DNA from: Bagarius yarrelli
Taxonomy: Eukaryota > Chordata > Actinopteri > Siluriformes > Sisoridae
Length of the DNA stretch: 64,000 nucleotides
Reading direction: 5' to 3'
Assembly (NCBI GenBank): GCA_005784505.1
Contig: VCAZ01000039.1
Span: 973,501 to 1,037,500, forward strand
How positions within the stretch are numbered: position 1 is the stretch's first letter; every line of letters starts with the position of its first letter. The notes beneath the pieces were generated by a model. It saw nothing but the letters and a program-made list of their open reading frames with translations. It did no database searches and was not told the origin of the DNA. Shown piece by piece: positions 24,630 through 36,617 of this stretch. A program made the position numbers and the translations under genes.

Positions 24630-27611
24630 ATATTTATATGTGTAAATGTATATGTATAATCATGGTAGTCTTTATTCATCATGGTTTAGTACAAACTGGC
24701 ACAGAAGAAAATGAACCTTGACGTCCAAATTAAAGTGGACACATAATTCAGAAGAGCGCCTGCGCCTGATGTTTTCGCAAATAATGTTAAAGTTTGAAAG
24801 CTTGACAGATAAACTTTCTGAATCGATGGCTGCCGTGTAAACATTGGTTGGTTACTCTATATGTTATTTTAAGAGAAAATAAAATATCAAAATAAACGCG
24901 GTAGATGAGGACCTGGCGATAGTCGTGCCGGTTCTTCTTAGTGGAACGATCGAACCGGATCACCAAACCGGATTGTATCGTTTGAAACGGTTCATCGAAT
25001 AAACACAAATCAACAATGTCCTGAAGTTACTTACCTTTCATTAACATACGTACACGACACTCCCTTCAAAATAAACAAAAATTCAGAAGCTATTCAGTTA
25101 CTTAAACACTACACTGAACCACAAAACGGACAAAATAAAGCATGTTAGCATGTAGTTTGTTGAAGGTCAGAAAGCGTGATAATATAAAATATATCAGTAA
25201 TTTATTTATCATTTAAATACTGAATTAGTTATATTCGGCTGATGAACTAAAAGATTAATTTATTATACTAAAAGTCAACGGTGAAGCTAATATTAAAGCT
25301 CGGGAATGTTTGCTGTGTCCTTATTTTGCTAGGTGATATATGTGTTTATTACGAGGAGCAAGTTTACGTGAGCGGTCTTTCCGCGCATGCGTTATTGTGT
25401 AGCAGTCATCAGGGTTTGCGTCCCTGCTTAAGAATCCAGATCAACATCACAACTACAGGTAACCTATGACAGAAATACGGTTTTTGCATTTCCAACTACT
25501 CAAAGGTTCAACGAGAGCTTGTGCATATTTGTTGCTTTTTTTATTCAGAAATCCATGAGGAAACGGGTCTGTCTGGAGAAAATGGCTTCCATGACAAAAG
25601 AGGTAAAAACGGGTCAAACAAACATGGAAATAACCTGGACTCATCTGCTCCATCATCAATATCTGTCCAAGTGTGTTACCAGGGCCCAGACTTCTCAGGT
25701 TCAAAAGAGCTCACTTTCACACTGGCCTCCTCAGATGACCAGGTAACTTTGTGTCACAGCTGCGCACAAAACAATTAAATCAAGTTGGTAAATGAAATTT
25801 GTGAGTGTTTATAATGCATTTTCTTTGTCCATATGAACTAATACTATACACTGGTTAACAGACATTGCATTTATTAGATTTATTAGATTCTGACTCTTTG
25901 CTATAAAACACAATCGTTGCAGTTGCAGTGTATTCTGAAAAAATACACAAACTAATTTCTGTAATCAAATGTGACATATGCTGCTCCTACTCCATTAAAA
26001 CCCTCGATGCCTACACTGTGGCATTGGCGTTCTGCATCCAGTTCCTGCTTTTTAAGGGAACAGAGTTAAAGTCAAGTAACCCGAGATGTTCAGTTAAAAG
26101 CTACTATCATTGTTGCTTTTCAATAATGCATATCAGAGCAAGAATACCAACGCCACTGCAGTAAAAGTGCTTAAACCTTCTAAGTTTGTGTAGTGTGTCT
26201 CAGAGATGTTGACGTGAGTACATGCGAGCCCAGAGCATCAAGGACATTCAAACTATGGAATCTGATTAATTTGTGTCCAAAAAACACCGTTACTGGCATG
26301 AAGTGGCAGCTGAAATTGGAAAAACCTTACAGGTGGACTTTTTTCTTATACTCTACCTGAACTGCACCTCCAACAGCAGATCAGTGGTTGACAATTGTAA
26401 CTGAAATATACTCTAAAAGAGAACCGAAACAGGCTGATCAGCCCTGAGCCGCCCTGGCGCCTAAGCGCAATAATGGAGGAAATTTATTCAGCAGTCGCCA
26501 AATAACCTGAAAGGCGACATTTTTTTTTCTTCTTTCCTATAAGCAAGATAACTTCTCATGGATATCAGGAAAATGGGAGAAACTGGTGTTAGGTTCATTC
26601 CCCTTTGGCCACCTGACAGAAATCTATCATCTAACTTAAAGTATCTGAGGTTTCCTGCTTCTGTAGTCAGTCCTCAATGAGGAAGTAGATGCCCACGCCC
26701 CTATGAAAGAATGCAGGCGCACAGGTACACTAAATGGTCTTTAAAGACAAACACCTGTCTGTTTACACCTGTTTACATCAGGGGCCTGTAATAAGATGAC
26801 GCCTTGTTAAACATTTAGACATTGCTGATTACTCGAAAGATGTAACCGGTGTTTAGAGGTAATTCTCAATATAAAAAAGTGGTAAAATAAAAAAGGGAAA
26901 GGTAAAATAATGTATTGTTTTTGTAAACCCTTTATGAATAAGTGTGTCTGTGCACTGCAGATGTGGATGTCATTAATAGTCGAACTGAGGAAAAGTGATT
27001 TTGGAAGTACAGTCACGGTCTTCTGTTTAAACATCGATAATCCCAGCTTCACTAAAGACCTCATTATGCCTACCACTAACGAAGGTAATTTATTCTGTAT
27101 CTCCCTGGTTCTATCTGTCTCTCACACTTTTACTTACACACACACACACATTGTCATCAGTTGTCAATTTATCCAGATGTTATGGACACAGTATATATTT
27201 TTCTGTTCTAGTTTGTTCTCAGGGTCTGGCCATTGGATGGTGTAGAGGTGAGTTGATGATGTTTAAGTATTTTTTTATGTGTATGTAAATGTATTTTATT
27301 TTTATTTATTTCTATAACCGGTTTGTTTTCCAGCACCTATTTTATATCCACAAATCAACCCAAAGACAGGAATGGCGGAAATACGAGTAGGTGATCCTTA
27401 CAACGATGATGTTCAAGACCTGCAGGCCTGCCAGATGATGGAACAAGATGGACCATGTTTAAGACTAGATTGGGTGTGTATAAAAAACTCACTGTCCTCT
27501 CCAAACATGCACACGCACACATCTGCCTGTCTATGTGTCTGTCTATCCAGCTGTCTGTCTATCCGACTGTCTGTCTGTCCGACTGTCTATCTCTTTCTGA
27601 CATTCTGTCAT

Positions 27612-27692
<81 letters not shown>

Positions 27693-30600
27693 TTGTCTAT
27701 CTGGATATATAATGTTATAATAATTACCATACTAATACTATCTATAATTGTTTTTTTTTTTAATACAAGGAGAATCCACTGATGATTCCAGTGAGCTCAA
27801 TCGCCCCCTGTCTCTGCTTTCAGGTATTAATTTAATTAACTTATTTATGTTATTATTATTTTTTTACTTTACAGTCTTATAAATCCATACGAAATAAGAC
27901 AGTTGCATTTAAAAAATACACCTGTATGTAATTATAAACTGCCATGAAATACTTTTTTTTACACTTTTTCTAGAAGCAGAGTAAAATTTAATATTTACTT
28001 TTAAAATCTAGATGAAATGTGAAATTATATTAATGGAGTATTTATTTTGAAATGTAGATAATATATAGTGGGATTTAAGCTTTAGTTAGAACTGTCTTTT
28101 TTTTTTACTTAGATATAAAACGTAATTTTAACTTAAATATGTATTTTTTCAGGGAGATGGTTGAACAGTTAGTTACGCTAAACGTCTAAATAGACACATC
28201 TTTACAGTAAATAGTTTAAATACGAGTGAAGATTTTGCAATAAAATATGCATTGTATAGTAATATGAATGGTTCAGTATTTACTTTATTTATCAACATCT
28301 TATTCTAAATTCGAAGGTTTGGGTCCATGAGGTAGTTTCTTATCTACATTTTCGATCTGTGGTGGATACTGTTGGGAAATTAGCTGCAGTTTATGTGCGT
28401 TCCACTTTGTAGATGTTTGTTTTAACAAGCAGTCAGGCTAAAATGTGAATTTAATTAATGACTAAAAGAGAAATAAAGCTGAAAATCATAATGAAATGCT
28501 AGAAGGTAGTGTGTTTTAACAGGAGCTGCCATTGTGCAATAATAACTAGGAAACGGGGGTTGTGCAACAATAACTAGCAATAGGCATTGTGGTGTGAAGT
28601 AACTTTAGTAAACTCAGTATAAGAGTATTAATAATTAAACAGCGCAAAATAAAACCATGACAACAATTCAACAAAACAAAAATGTCACAAGGGAAAATAT
28701 AGCAAAAGAGAAAAAAAATCCATAGCGGTTGTATAAATAGGTGAGAGAGAGAAGCAGGAAGAGAAACCGAAGGATAATAGAAGAAGAAAGCTTAACAAGC
28801 AATCTTCGACCCAGCACTTGGAAACGTTAAATGCTTACTCCATAGTAAGTAGTATCTTTAAAGCACTGTACGTACTGGGCTATTGCCTTGTCTTGCTTGT
28901 TTTTGATTAGACGGACCAACTCACTGATGCATTGGATATGTACATTTAACTTCTCCACAGTAATGTATACGGATGTGTTGTATAAAAGACAGCGCCCAAA
29001 GTTGATTTGCACTGTAGGAACAATTAAAAGGTTTTTTTTATGAAAAAGTTTTAATTCCATGATCAAAGTTGTTTAATCGAATTTAATTCAGTATTTAAAT
29101 TGTATTTCCGGACAGTTTTGGTGGATGAATAGACCTCGGACAACATTTTGTCCATTTCTGAACAACACAGGTATTGTGGGCATTTCCAGTGCCGAAAGAC
29201 TATTTAGTAATTATGGCTGGATATTAATAAAATAATTCCTTTTATCCTGGTTTGCTTTTATTCCTGTAGTTCTCTCTGTCTCTAATGTATCTGTGTCTGT
29301 GGTGGAGTTGTTAACCAACGATGATGGAGCCGTTAAAAACAGCACTGCTCTCGTTTGGAACATCACCGCCCCCTGCAGACTGGAGGCGGACATTCATCTC
29401 TGCAGGAAAACTTCAGGCCTCAGCAACTGCCATAGGACTGATGACAGCAGGCATCACACACACAGCCGTCCAAATCCAAAATGGAACTTGAATGATAACC
29501 TGCACTGGGTAAGATAATTAAATTCCTTATTTTATAAAAGATAAAATATCAGGACAGAGTCTATAGGCTTTAAATCGAAAGGTGAGATACATTTTTGTCT
29601 CAAATATTTATTAAATATTGTTTTGCCCAGTATTTGCTGGGACCCTTAAGTAATGGTTGTCTTGATAATGTATCAATCAATCAATCAATCAACCAATCAA
29701 TTAATCAGCCTGTTTCTATCTCTTTTTCTCTTTCTTTTTTTGTTTCCTTCTTACTTTCCTTTTCCCCCCTTTGTCTTTGTTTTATTCTTTCTTTTTTGTT
29801 TCTCTCTCCCTTTCTCTTGTTTACTTTTTTCCCCCTCCCTTTTTCTGTTTTTCTTTCTGCTGTTTTTCCACATTTCTCCCTTTTCTCTTATTTTTTTACT
29901 CTTTTATTCTCTCTCTCTCACTCTCTCTCTCTCTTTCTCTGTCTGTCTGGCTTAATTTAAAGAATTATATTTCAAAGCATTCTGTTTATCTGACTCATAA
30001 TTTCTCTTTATCGTTGGCGAAAGCAATTACAAGGCGAGTTTAGTCATGTGGAACGTCACCCGTTAATCTGTGTGCAGGTATGTGCTGTTCATATTTGCAT
30101 GTATAAAAAGTAAAAATGTTCTTTCATCATGCGTACCAATTGCTTTCTCTCTTTTCTCTAGATAAAGGTTAAGGGAATTGCAGGCCATTTTGACCCTGTC
30201 TGCCCTTTTGAAAGTAAGAAACTTTATTTTTGTTCATGTATCGAAATTTTTCCGTAAATGTTACGGTTGACTAACATTTCGGACCACATCAATTCCAATA
30301 AAAATAATAATGATAATAAATATATATCTTTTTTTTATTTAGCGCCTCTCCAGAGCTCACAAACACAATTATACAAAATCAAAAAGACCATCAGACATCC
30401 AGAGAGTAATACATGGACAATAATAATCAGAACTGACAGGATACGAGAGGAAAACATACAATAATACAAAAAGGACATCAGACATTCAGCCAGTGATATA
30501 TAGACAAAAAAACTAAAAACAAGTGAGTTTTGAAAGGTTATTGGCAAGACAGAGCAACAGCACTAAATAATCGCTATTAAGAGGATCCAGGTCGGATTCC

Positions 30601-33222
30601 CAGCACCGCCAATCTACCACTGCTGGGCCTCTGAGCCCTTAAGGCCCTTAACGCCCAATTGCTTGGTTGTATAAAAAAGATTTGTGTATGTCACTCTAAA
30701 TAAGGACGGACGTCTGCAAAATGCTGTAAATATAAACAGCAGTAAGGATCGAGTGAGAAAACTGCAATGAACAGGGTGAAGAACAATAGGCCAAAACAAG
30801 TTCCTTACACCTATTAAAAAAAGAATCCTTCTATCCTGTCTAGCCGGTGTTTTAATGTCACTGAATAATTATTTGTCTTAAACTTCTGCAAGTTAAATAT
30901 GCAAAGCATAAGTCGACTTCTGACTCAGTTGTTCTATACAGTATGGACCATACACAATTCCTGTTAAGAGAAAACTTATTTTTTTATGTGCATTTGTGCC
31001 TTTATCGAGCGAATAGGACAGTAAGTGAACCAGAAACAAAAACACGTTTTTAATTACTAGCCTAATAGCTCATATCACATAAAGTGAATCAAATTGACAG
31101 AAATCCAGACAGACAGGAAATTTGAGGGTGTATAACTCATAACATAAGAGATTTTATAACTGCAACATCTACAGTTTGCAGGCGAGATTATGTGCCGAAG
31201 CAACAGGATGTCTCGGGCATATTTGTAGGGGGGGGGCACCCTCAGACTGGTTATGATTAAAAACCATGCTGACACTGCGTATTGTAAATAACAATATTTT
31301 CTATATGCTGTGTAAGTAAAACAACACAAACAGGACAAAAATATGTTTTTCAAGTTTAAACATTTTGGAGTCCCTCCATCTCTTGCCTCCCAGTGCTTTG
31401 GTCCAAATTATAGACAAGTTTAAATGCTTGGCTGCTTTCCTCTATTACATCACCACACACACAAACCTGGTGAGAGAGAACAAAGTTGCTCTTTTATTTA
31501 CTTAAACACAGGATGAAGTGGTTTTCTCTTTAATGCAGATGATGATAAGGTATTTTTCCGATGAGTCTGCTATGTTTAAAGTAATAACGTAAAGCTGCTT
31601 GACGGATAGTAATGTCTATAATGGACTTGACCGAGACGTGTCCTGGCATGACTACAACAGCTTGAAGTTGTCCACACTGGATGCGACCAAGTGGCCCTTG
31701 CAAAGAGTTTGCACTATGTCATAAATTGTACAGGAAAAAATCCATTCGTCATGTCGCGTTAATCCGCATCCAGTGTAGGCAACTATCAGTGATTTTATTG
31801 GGCAATATTGTTGCCTGCTACACTGGTAGTAAGGCTTTACTCTGTGTATAGGTATTTTCGTTTATAACAGCAGACCTTAGGTTTCTGATGTATTGCAGTC
31901 AGACATGCACATTAACAGAAAGACAGGACTGATTAGGGTGCTGCTTTTGCCAGGAAGTGATTTAAAATAATGTACGTTGTGGTCAGAGAGCAAGCAGGAC
32001 TACAGTCGATGTATTTTTACCAGGAGAGATTATAAAATCACATGTATTATGACTAGGACAGATTATAACTGTAAACTTTAGGATGCACAAAAAAAAAGGA
32101 TCAACATTTTTCTATTTTTCTCGTCTTTCTGTCTTTGTATCCGCCTCTCTCTCTTTCTCTTCAGCATCCAGAACACATTGGGGTTTATTTCTTTTGGTAT
32201 CTGTGGTTGTCATTTTTTTGGCAATTTTGGGAGCCTGTTTTCTCCAGGGATTACTCAAAGGTATGCACACGGAAAATCAACCCTTAATGCAAATTCACAC
32301 ACAGCTTTTGTTTTAAAAAATAAAATCTGAATGTGTATCATCAGCAGGTTGGATATTCAAATGGCTGAAAATAGAAAGCATCAGCAGTAAGTACTCGGTT
32401 CATATTAGATCACCTTGTGGTCTCTTGATCCAGGTGAAATTTGATCTCATTCCAATTTTTTATCTCCTTCCTCTTTCTTTAGGTAGAGTAGGAGATGGTC
32501 AGGTGGTGCTGCTCTACCCTCCCGATGCAGACAGTGCCGTCGCCGTGCTGGTGTGTCACCTAGGTTCGACTCTCTCCTCACTCGGATTCGGCGTCTCTTT
32601 GGAGTTGTGGAGCCGCGAGGAACTGAACGCGCTTGGCCCCGTGCCCTGGTTACACTCGCGTCTTCATCGCATACAGTGTCATGGCGGGAAAGTGGTGCTG
32701 GTGCTCACCCCTGCCGCTTGGACACGAGCAGAAGAGTGGTGTCAAAGCAGAGGAGAGAAGACCGAGCGGCGAGAGAACTGCTCGGACGTTTTCAGTGCCT
32801 CACTAAGTTGCATTCTCGCTGATTACCTGCAGGGCCGTGCTGGCGAACGCTTTGCCCTGGTGCAGTTTGAAACACAACCCGCCGAACCCTCAATCGAAAG
32901 GGGATCCATGCCTGAGCTTTTCCGCGGGCTTCCTCTCTTCATCCTGCCCTCTCAGAGCTTGGGATTTCTGACTGAGATCACTCACAGGGCATACAAAGGA
33001 CAAAAAGAAAAGGAGAGATCTGAGAGCAGAAGAACAAGAGCCAGTGGTTTAAGAGCAGGAGCACGGATTTTAGCAGGAACATTGCGAGAGCTAACAGGAG
33101 GAACGGGATACAAATTAGCAGAGGTTTCTCACGATCGTATAGGGCTGCAGGTGGACGACCCGTGGGTGACTATTCCTCTGACACTAGAGCACCCGACTCC
33201 ACCTGCTAGTCCTGTTAAATGA
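18010..33222 (+). CDS. il17rc: Interleukin-17 receptor C-like
   Basis: Type I receptor; in mammals IL17RC pairs with IL17RA for IL-17A and IL-17F. Exons: 18010-18120, 24540-24567, 25333-25458, 25549-25742, 26961-27084, 27212-27247, 27334-27473, 27770-27823, 29116-29170, 29270-29508, 30024-30077, 30162-30213, 32165-32260, 32345-32386, 32483-33222. Phases are consistent, giving 696 residues. The start at tandem ATGs (18010/18013) gives a signal peptide (MMLLLLGLTLTVW). Ectodomain marks: ALLCSSHQGLRPCLRI, IAPCLCFQ, RTTFCPF, LVWNITAPCRLEA, LICVQIK, DPVCPFE. The membrane helix is at about residues 410-432 and SEFIR at about 456-620. RC is favoured over RE by LELWSREELNALGPVPW, FSASLSCILADYLQGRAGE and LFILPSQ. 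AATAAA at 33303-33308 is a likely poly(A) signal. Confidence 0.9.
18159..18286 (+). repeat. TTATG/TTATA pentanucleotide-like tandem repeat
   Basis: An interrupted array of 'ttatg', 'ttata' and 'ttgcta' units just inside il17rc intron 1, about 40 bases after the donor. Confidence 0.8.
18330..18565 (+). repeat. tRNA-derived SINE, family B
   Basis: Head 'ggctcaaatggttaaggtgc' and B-box 'gggttcaagcccca', then 'ccactgttgggtccttgagc', 'ctgctccaggggcgctgtat' and 'tgaccctgcgctctgacccc', ending near 'aaaaatgcatttcattg'. It is a nearly complete copy in il17rc intron 1; an inverse copy is at 63760-63940. Confidence 0.8.
18790..20376. mobile_element. hAT-like non-autonomous transposon, about 1.6 kb
   Basis: The left end 'cagtggtggaaagagta' and the right end 'tactttccaccactg' are inverse of each other and 1587 bp apart. 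Subterminal 'gacttgagtaaaagt' and 'agtatttgtac' motifs are familiar from teleost elements of this type. No transposase frame is present. An inner part (about 19040-19260) may be a nested repeat. It lies in il17rc intron 1. Confidence 0.65.
21173..21680 (+). repeat. Telomere-like (TTCAAGTTAAACCCTAAC)n minisatellite
   Basis: About 500 bases of degenerate units of roughly 18-30 bp, each containing CCCTAAC/AACCCTAA and usually 'cttcaagttaaa'. Units vary in length and drift, so this is an old interstitial array. It is in il17rc intron 1. Confidence 0.85.
22268..22350 (+). mobile_element. Left end of a 'gggctgcacgatatt' repeat
   Basis: Begins 'agggctgcacgatattgaaa' and continues with 'gacattgcgatatt' and 'attgcaatatgaaa', matching the element at 6875-7408 in inverse orientation. 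The right boundary is unclear. It lies in il17rc intron 1. Confidence 0.5.
22664..22716. repeat. Perfect 23-bp inverted repeat, 7-nt loop
   Basis: The arm 22664-22686 (starts 'cttatacatcac', ends 'aataccac') is the exact reverse complement of 22694-22716, with loop 'caatatc'. The stem is shorter than that of a typical miRNA precursor. It may be a folded-back transposon remnant in il17rc intron 1. Confidence 0.8.
22720..24539. other. Rest of il17rc intron 1
   Basis: AT-rich sequence with no recognisable exon. A moderately complex stretch at 22900-23300 may be a repeat. Nothing else could be assigned. Confidence 0.4.
24576..24620. repeat. (TA)n microsatellite
   Basis: About 44 bases of alternating TA right after the donor of the 28-nt il17rc exon 24540-24567, followed by a short TG run. 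Confidence 0.9.
27605..27692 (+). repeat. (TCTA)n(TCTG)n compound microsatellite
   Basis: Compound tetranucleotide array in the il17rc intron between exons 27334-27473 and 27770-27823. The 'SVCLSVCLS' type frames across it are not protein. Confidence 0.9.
27824..29115. other. il17rc intron, AT-rich
   Basis: No exon or clear repeat was recognised. 'gccattgtgcaataataacta' and 'gggttgtgcaacaataacta' at 28527-28581 form a short direct duplication. Confidence 0.4.
29710..29945 (+). repeat. Polypyrimidine tract
   Basis: About 235 bases of mostly C/T in an il17rc intron, preceded by an (AATC)n run at 29672-29700. It ends about 80 bases before the acceptor of exon 30024-30077. Confidence 0.85.
30214..32164. 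other. il17rc intron before the membrane-helix exon
   Basis: About 1.95 kb containing one SINE (30579-30737). The remainder (30740-32160) has no coding features that I can support. A G-run of seven lies near 31229. Confidence 0.4.
30579..30737 (+). repeat. tRNA-derived SINE, family A
   Basis: 'gtcggattcccagcaccgcc' B-box region, 'ccactgctgggcctctgagc', 'cttaacgcccaattgcttgg' and the tail 'gtctgcaaaatgctgtaaat'. The head is truncated. Confidence 0.7.
32483..33222 (+). CDS. il17rc: Terminal SEFIR exon of il17rc-like gene
   Basis: A 740-nt exon holding the intracellular signalling domain: VVLLYPPDAD, then SLELWSREEL, LGPVPWLHSR, KVVLVLTPAAW, SLSCILADYLQGR, LFRGLPLFILPSQ and FLTEITHRAY. The C-terminal extension of about 75 residues is rich in Lys/Arg/Glu and then Pro. 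The exon is more GC-rich than the introns around it, as expected for conserved coding sequence. Confidence 0.9.
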
Positions 33223-33302
33223 CTTTCTGTAAATAAGCCAGACGTTTTACTGAAGTAGAGAAGACATGGGTTTGTCCTAACTTTGAAGTTCAGTTTTTAT
33301 TT

Positions 33303-33308
33303 AATAAA
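33303..33308 (+). terminator. il17rc: Poly(A) signal of il17rc
   Basis: AATAAA lies 81 bases after the il17rc stop codon, with 'tgttgg' type GT-rich sequence just after it. It is the first canonical signal after the gene. Confidence 0.65.
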
Positions 33309-33637
33309 ACAATGTTGGAACATTGATGTCTCTCAGCTGAAGACTTCTGGGTTTAATCCTGACTCACTGTCAGGAGCATCTCCACATATTTGTGTTGTTT
33401 TTCGGTAATTTCCTCCCAGAGTCACCTAAAACTCTAAATGTGTGTGTGGTTTGATGGATGGACTTCACACGATCCAGGAGGAAAAGTTCTTCTGTATTCT
33501 GTTCAGCGCAGCTATAATAAGATCCTTTGCACTCCTGATACAGCAAATACTGTAAAATCACTAAAGAAATGTAAATCTAATAAAAATGTATTTATACACT
33601 GTATTTTCACACTGGAGCGCCGGAATGACACTAAAAG

Positions 33638-34206
33638 GAGACTTTCTTTCTTCCTTCCTTTCTTTCTTTTCTTTTTTTCTTTTTCACATTTTGTTTCTTT
33701 CAATCTTTTTTCTTTCTCACTGTTTCTCTCTTATATTTGTTTCATTCCTCCCGCTTTTTTTTTCATTGTTTTTGTTTCTTTCTGTCTTGCTGTCTATTTT
33801 TTTTTTTTTTTTTGTTTGTTCCTCTCTCTTTCGCTCTCTCTACCTCTTAATCTCACTTTCTTTCTTGGTTTGTTTCATCCTCTCTCTTTCCCCCTCTCTT
33901 TTTTTTATTTCTTTCTTGCTCTCTCTTTTTCTTTTTTTTGTCTTATTTTGTCTTTTTTTTTCTTTCATTTCCTTTCTTTCTCGTTCTTTTTCTCTCTCGC
34001 GCTCTCTTTCTCTCTCTCTTTCTTTGTTTGTTTTATCCCCTCTCTCCCCCTCTTTTTTCTTCCTTTCTTGCTCCTTTCTCTCATTTTCTTTAGTTTTTTT
34101 CATTCTCTCGATCCTTTCTTAATTTCTTTTTTTCTTTCTCTTGCTCTCTCTTCCTTTCTTTTTCTCGCTCTCTCTTTTATCTCTCTCGCGCTTTCTCTCT
34201 CTCTCG
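33638..34206 (+). repeat. Long polypyrimidine tract 3' of il17rc
   Basis: About 570 bases of nearly pure C/T beginning some 330 bases after the poly(A) signal. Apparent open frames on both strands (Ser/Phe/Leu or Lys/Glu/Arg) reflect composition only. Confidence 0.85.
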
Positions 34207-34355
34207 TGAGTTCAAATCCCAACATCATCCAAGCTGCCACTGCTGGGCCCCTGAGCAAGGCCCTTAACCTTCAACTGCTCAAAGGTCCAGTAAATAAGAT
34301 AAATAAAGGTAAATGTCTCTGTATAAAAGTGTCCACTAAATGCCAGAAATGTAAT
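34206..34355 (+). repeat. tRNA-derived SINE, family A (head missing)
   Basis: 'gagttcaaatcccaacatca', 'gctgccactgctgggcccct', 'gagcaaggcccttaacctt' and a tail ending 'actaaatgccagaaatgtaa'. Confidence 0.7.
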
Positions 34356-34654
34356 TGATGTTTAATTAAACCGTTTAATTTATATAAACGACTCTGCAGT
34401 TAATATATTCAGATAGTATTAATTAAGTGCCAGTTGTTAACGTGTAAAATAAATCAAAACCCTACCGGAATGAAATCTACGTCATCTAGGACAGAAAAAT
34501 GACAGTTACCTGAGTGAAGTGTTTGTCTCGGGTGTGTAATGTCTAATGATTTATCCGGTGTTAATGTGAAGTGCCTTCTGTTTGTCCCTCATAATAAATA
34601 AATCGAAATAAATATCTGGTGTAGGTGATTTATTGTATAGGAGTTACATGGCGA

Positions 34655-34745
34655 AAGCTGATTGGTTAAACTCGACAGTGCTGTTCAGTGATTGGCTCGT
34701 GATGCCGGTGGGTGGGATTATTATGATAACAGCTGCAGCGCACAC
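34655..34745 (+). promoter_or_regulatory. creld1: creld1 promoter with paired CCAAT boxes
   Basis: Two inverted CCAAT boxes (ATTGG at 34661-34665 and 34691-34695) are 30 bp apart, a spacing seen in NF-Y promoters, followed by 'gtgggtgggat' and the presumed first exon. There is no TATA box at the usual distance. Confidence 0.45.
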
Positions 34746-34915
34746 AGAATGAGCTAGAAATCCAGATGGGGCGAGGTTAGCTTCGGCTTAAAGACAAAAA
34801 ACCCCCCCAACAAACTGTTTAATAATATAAAGGTTTAATAGTTAGTGTAAATTTAGCTCGGGTTTGGTTAAGAGAAAGCGAAAGCCTTGTCTTTACTCGT
34901 AGGGAAAACTGCAGG
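34740..34915 (+). other. creld1: Probable non-coding exon 1 of creld1
   Basis: It ends with a strong donor ('actgcagg' then GTGAGT from 34916). No ATG-led frame here joins the coding exon, which has its own ATG six bases after an acceptor at 37401. The 5' boundary is a guess. Confidence 0.45.
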
Positions 34916-35582
34916 GTGAGTATACCGATAGCCAAAGGATGGTATTTGGGTGCATCTCCTCATGTAAGCTAGCAAATGTGCTAATGTTTAAGCTGACTGG
35001 GTTTTTAAATGGCGACCAAACGGTTTTAACCAGAAAATAATTTTAAATTTAGCACAAGCGGAGGCTGATATTTAAGAATAAATCGTTCTTAAGAGTGATC
35101 TTTTCCTCAGTTGTGAATATGTCGCGTCCTTTTATAATCCATAATATAATTTATCTTTATTGTGCGAAAGGAAGTATGTATATATACATGCAGTATATCA
35201 AACAAATAATAATTTATTAAATAGGTTCATTTAACATATGTGCGATATCATCAATTATAGCCAATCAGCGATCACTTGGTAGTTCTCTGTTCCTTGAATG
35301 GGTGCCGCTGTGCATTATGGGTAATGTGTTAAGGCAGGATAGTGGAACTCCTAAATAAAAATAAAAAAAATCTTGCAACCATTATATTAAATATAATATA
35401 ATGATATAATAAAATATAATAAATATAAATATTTTTCTATTTAAATTTTTTAGTGTTAAAATGTGTATTTAAAGATATGTAATATGATGAGGTGTAGATT
35501 TTCTTACAGACTGTTTTTTCGTAAAAACAACCAGATTGACAGCAGAGGGTCTGGATGTCTGACTGACACGGGTCAGTTATTT

Positions 35583-35748
35583 ACATTGACATTTACAGCA
35601 TTTTGGCCCCTCATCCAGAGCGACTTACATTTATCTCTTTTAAACATCTGAGCAATTAAGGATTAAGAGTCTTGCTCAGGGGCCCAACATTGGTAACTTG
35701 GTGGTGCTGGAGATCAAACCCCGAGCATCCAAATAGCAGTCCAGCACT
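35583..35748 (-). repeat. tRNA-derived SINE, family A
   Basis: Inverse copy: 'acatttacagcattttggcc', 'catccagagcgacttacatt', 'cttgctcaggggcccaacat', then the tRNA-like head. It is in creld1 intron 1. Confidence 0.75.
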
Positions 35749-35907
35749 GAAATCCCACCTACCCGTTGTAAATATAACCTTCAGATCGACAGCAGAAGGT
35801 CTCTGGACGTCTGACTGACATGTAAAACAACAAATCACCGGTTCAGTTTTTGAAGGGCATAAAAAGGTGATGTCGTTGTTTTGACAAAAAGTTAAAACGC
35901 TTGTATG

Positions 35908-36058
35908 AAGTGGGGGCTTGTGGGTAAGGTGTTGGACTGCCAACCTGAAGATTGTGGGTTTGATTCCCAGCTCTATCACTGCTGGGCCCCTGAGCAAGGT
36001 CCTTAAACCCCCAATTACTCAGTTGTATTAAAGAGATAAATGTAAGTTGTTCGCTCTG
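35908..36058 (+). repeat. tRNA-derived SINE, family A
   Basis: Forward copy: 'ggcttgtgggtaaggtgttg', 'gggtttgattcccagctct', 'ccctgagcaaggtccttaaa' and a tail 'gagataaatgtaagttg'. With the copies at 35583 and 36430 it forms a cluster in alternating orientation. Confidence 0.75.
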
Positions 36059-36429
36059 AACATTTACTCTAACATTGTAGCAGCGATGACTAAACTGTCA
36101 AACACATGTTTACACCTGTTTAATGTCACAATGTCCATGAAGTGTGTGAGCGTTGTTTCATAAGAATATTATGATACGCTTTCATACATTCCTGTCAACA
36201 TATTTATTTCGTTGCGCAGTGTTCCCATGTTCCCAGGCAGGCTATTGTCATCCAGCCGGGGTTGCCAGAGTGGGAATTATCCATCCATTGCGTGATTTTT
36301 TTTAATTTGTGCACGGGATCAGTTTCTCGCTTTGGAAAGATAAACATCTTCTAGGCTGATACCAGGAATAGAATAGGATTGCCGTTTCTTCAAGTTTATG
36401 GTATCTGGCAACCCTGTCATCAGCGTATT

Positions 36430-36617
36430 CACATTTATATTTACATTTACAGCATTTGGCAGATGCTCTTATCCAGAGCGACTTATATTTATCTCTTTTA
36501 TAAAAGGGGTTGAGGGCCTTGCTCAGGGGCCCAACAGTGGTAGCTTAGTAGAACTGGGAATCGAACCCACAACCTTCGAACCAGTCCAACACCTTAACTA
36601 TGAGCCACCACTTCCCC
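36430..36617 (-). repeat. tRNA-derived SINE, family A
   Basis: Inverse copy, well preserved: 'catttggcagatgctcttat', 'ccagagcgacttatatttat', 'cttgctcaggggcccaacag', 'actgggaatcgaacccacaa' and the head near 36600. Confidence 0.8.

Noticed and set aside
33438..34358. 306-codon Phe/Ser/Leu frame and an antisense Lys/Glu/Arg frame
   Set aside because: Both are translations of one polypyrimidine tract, with no domain and no splice logic.
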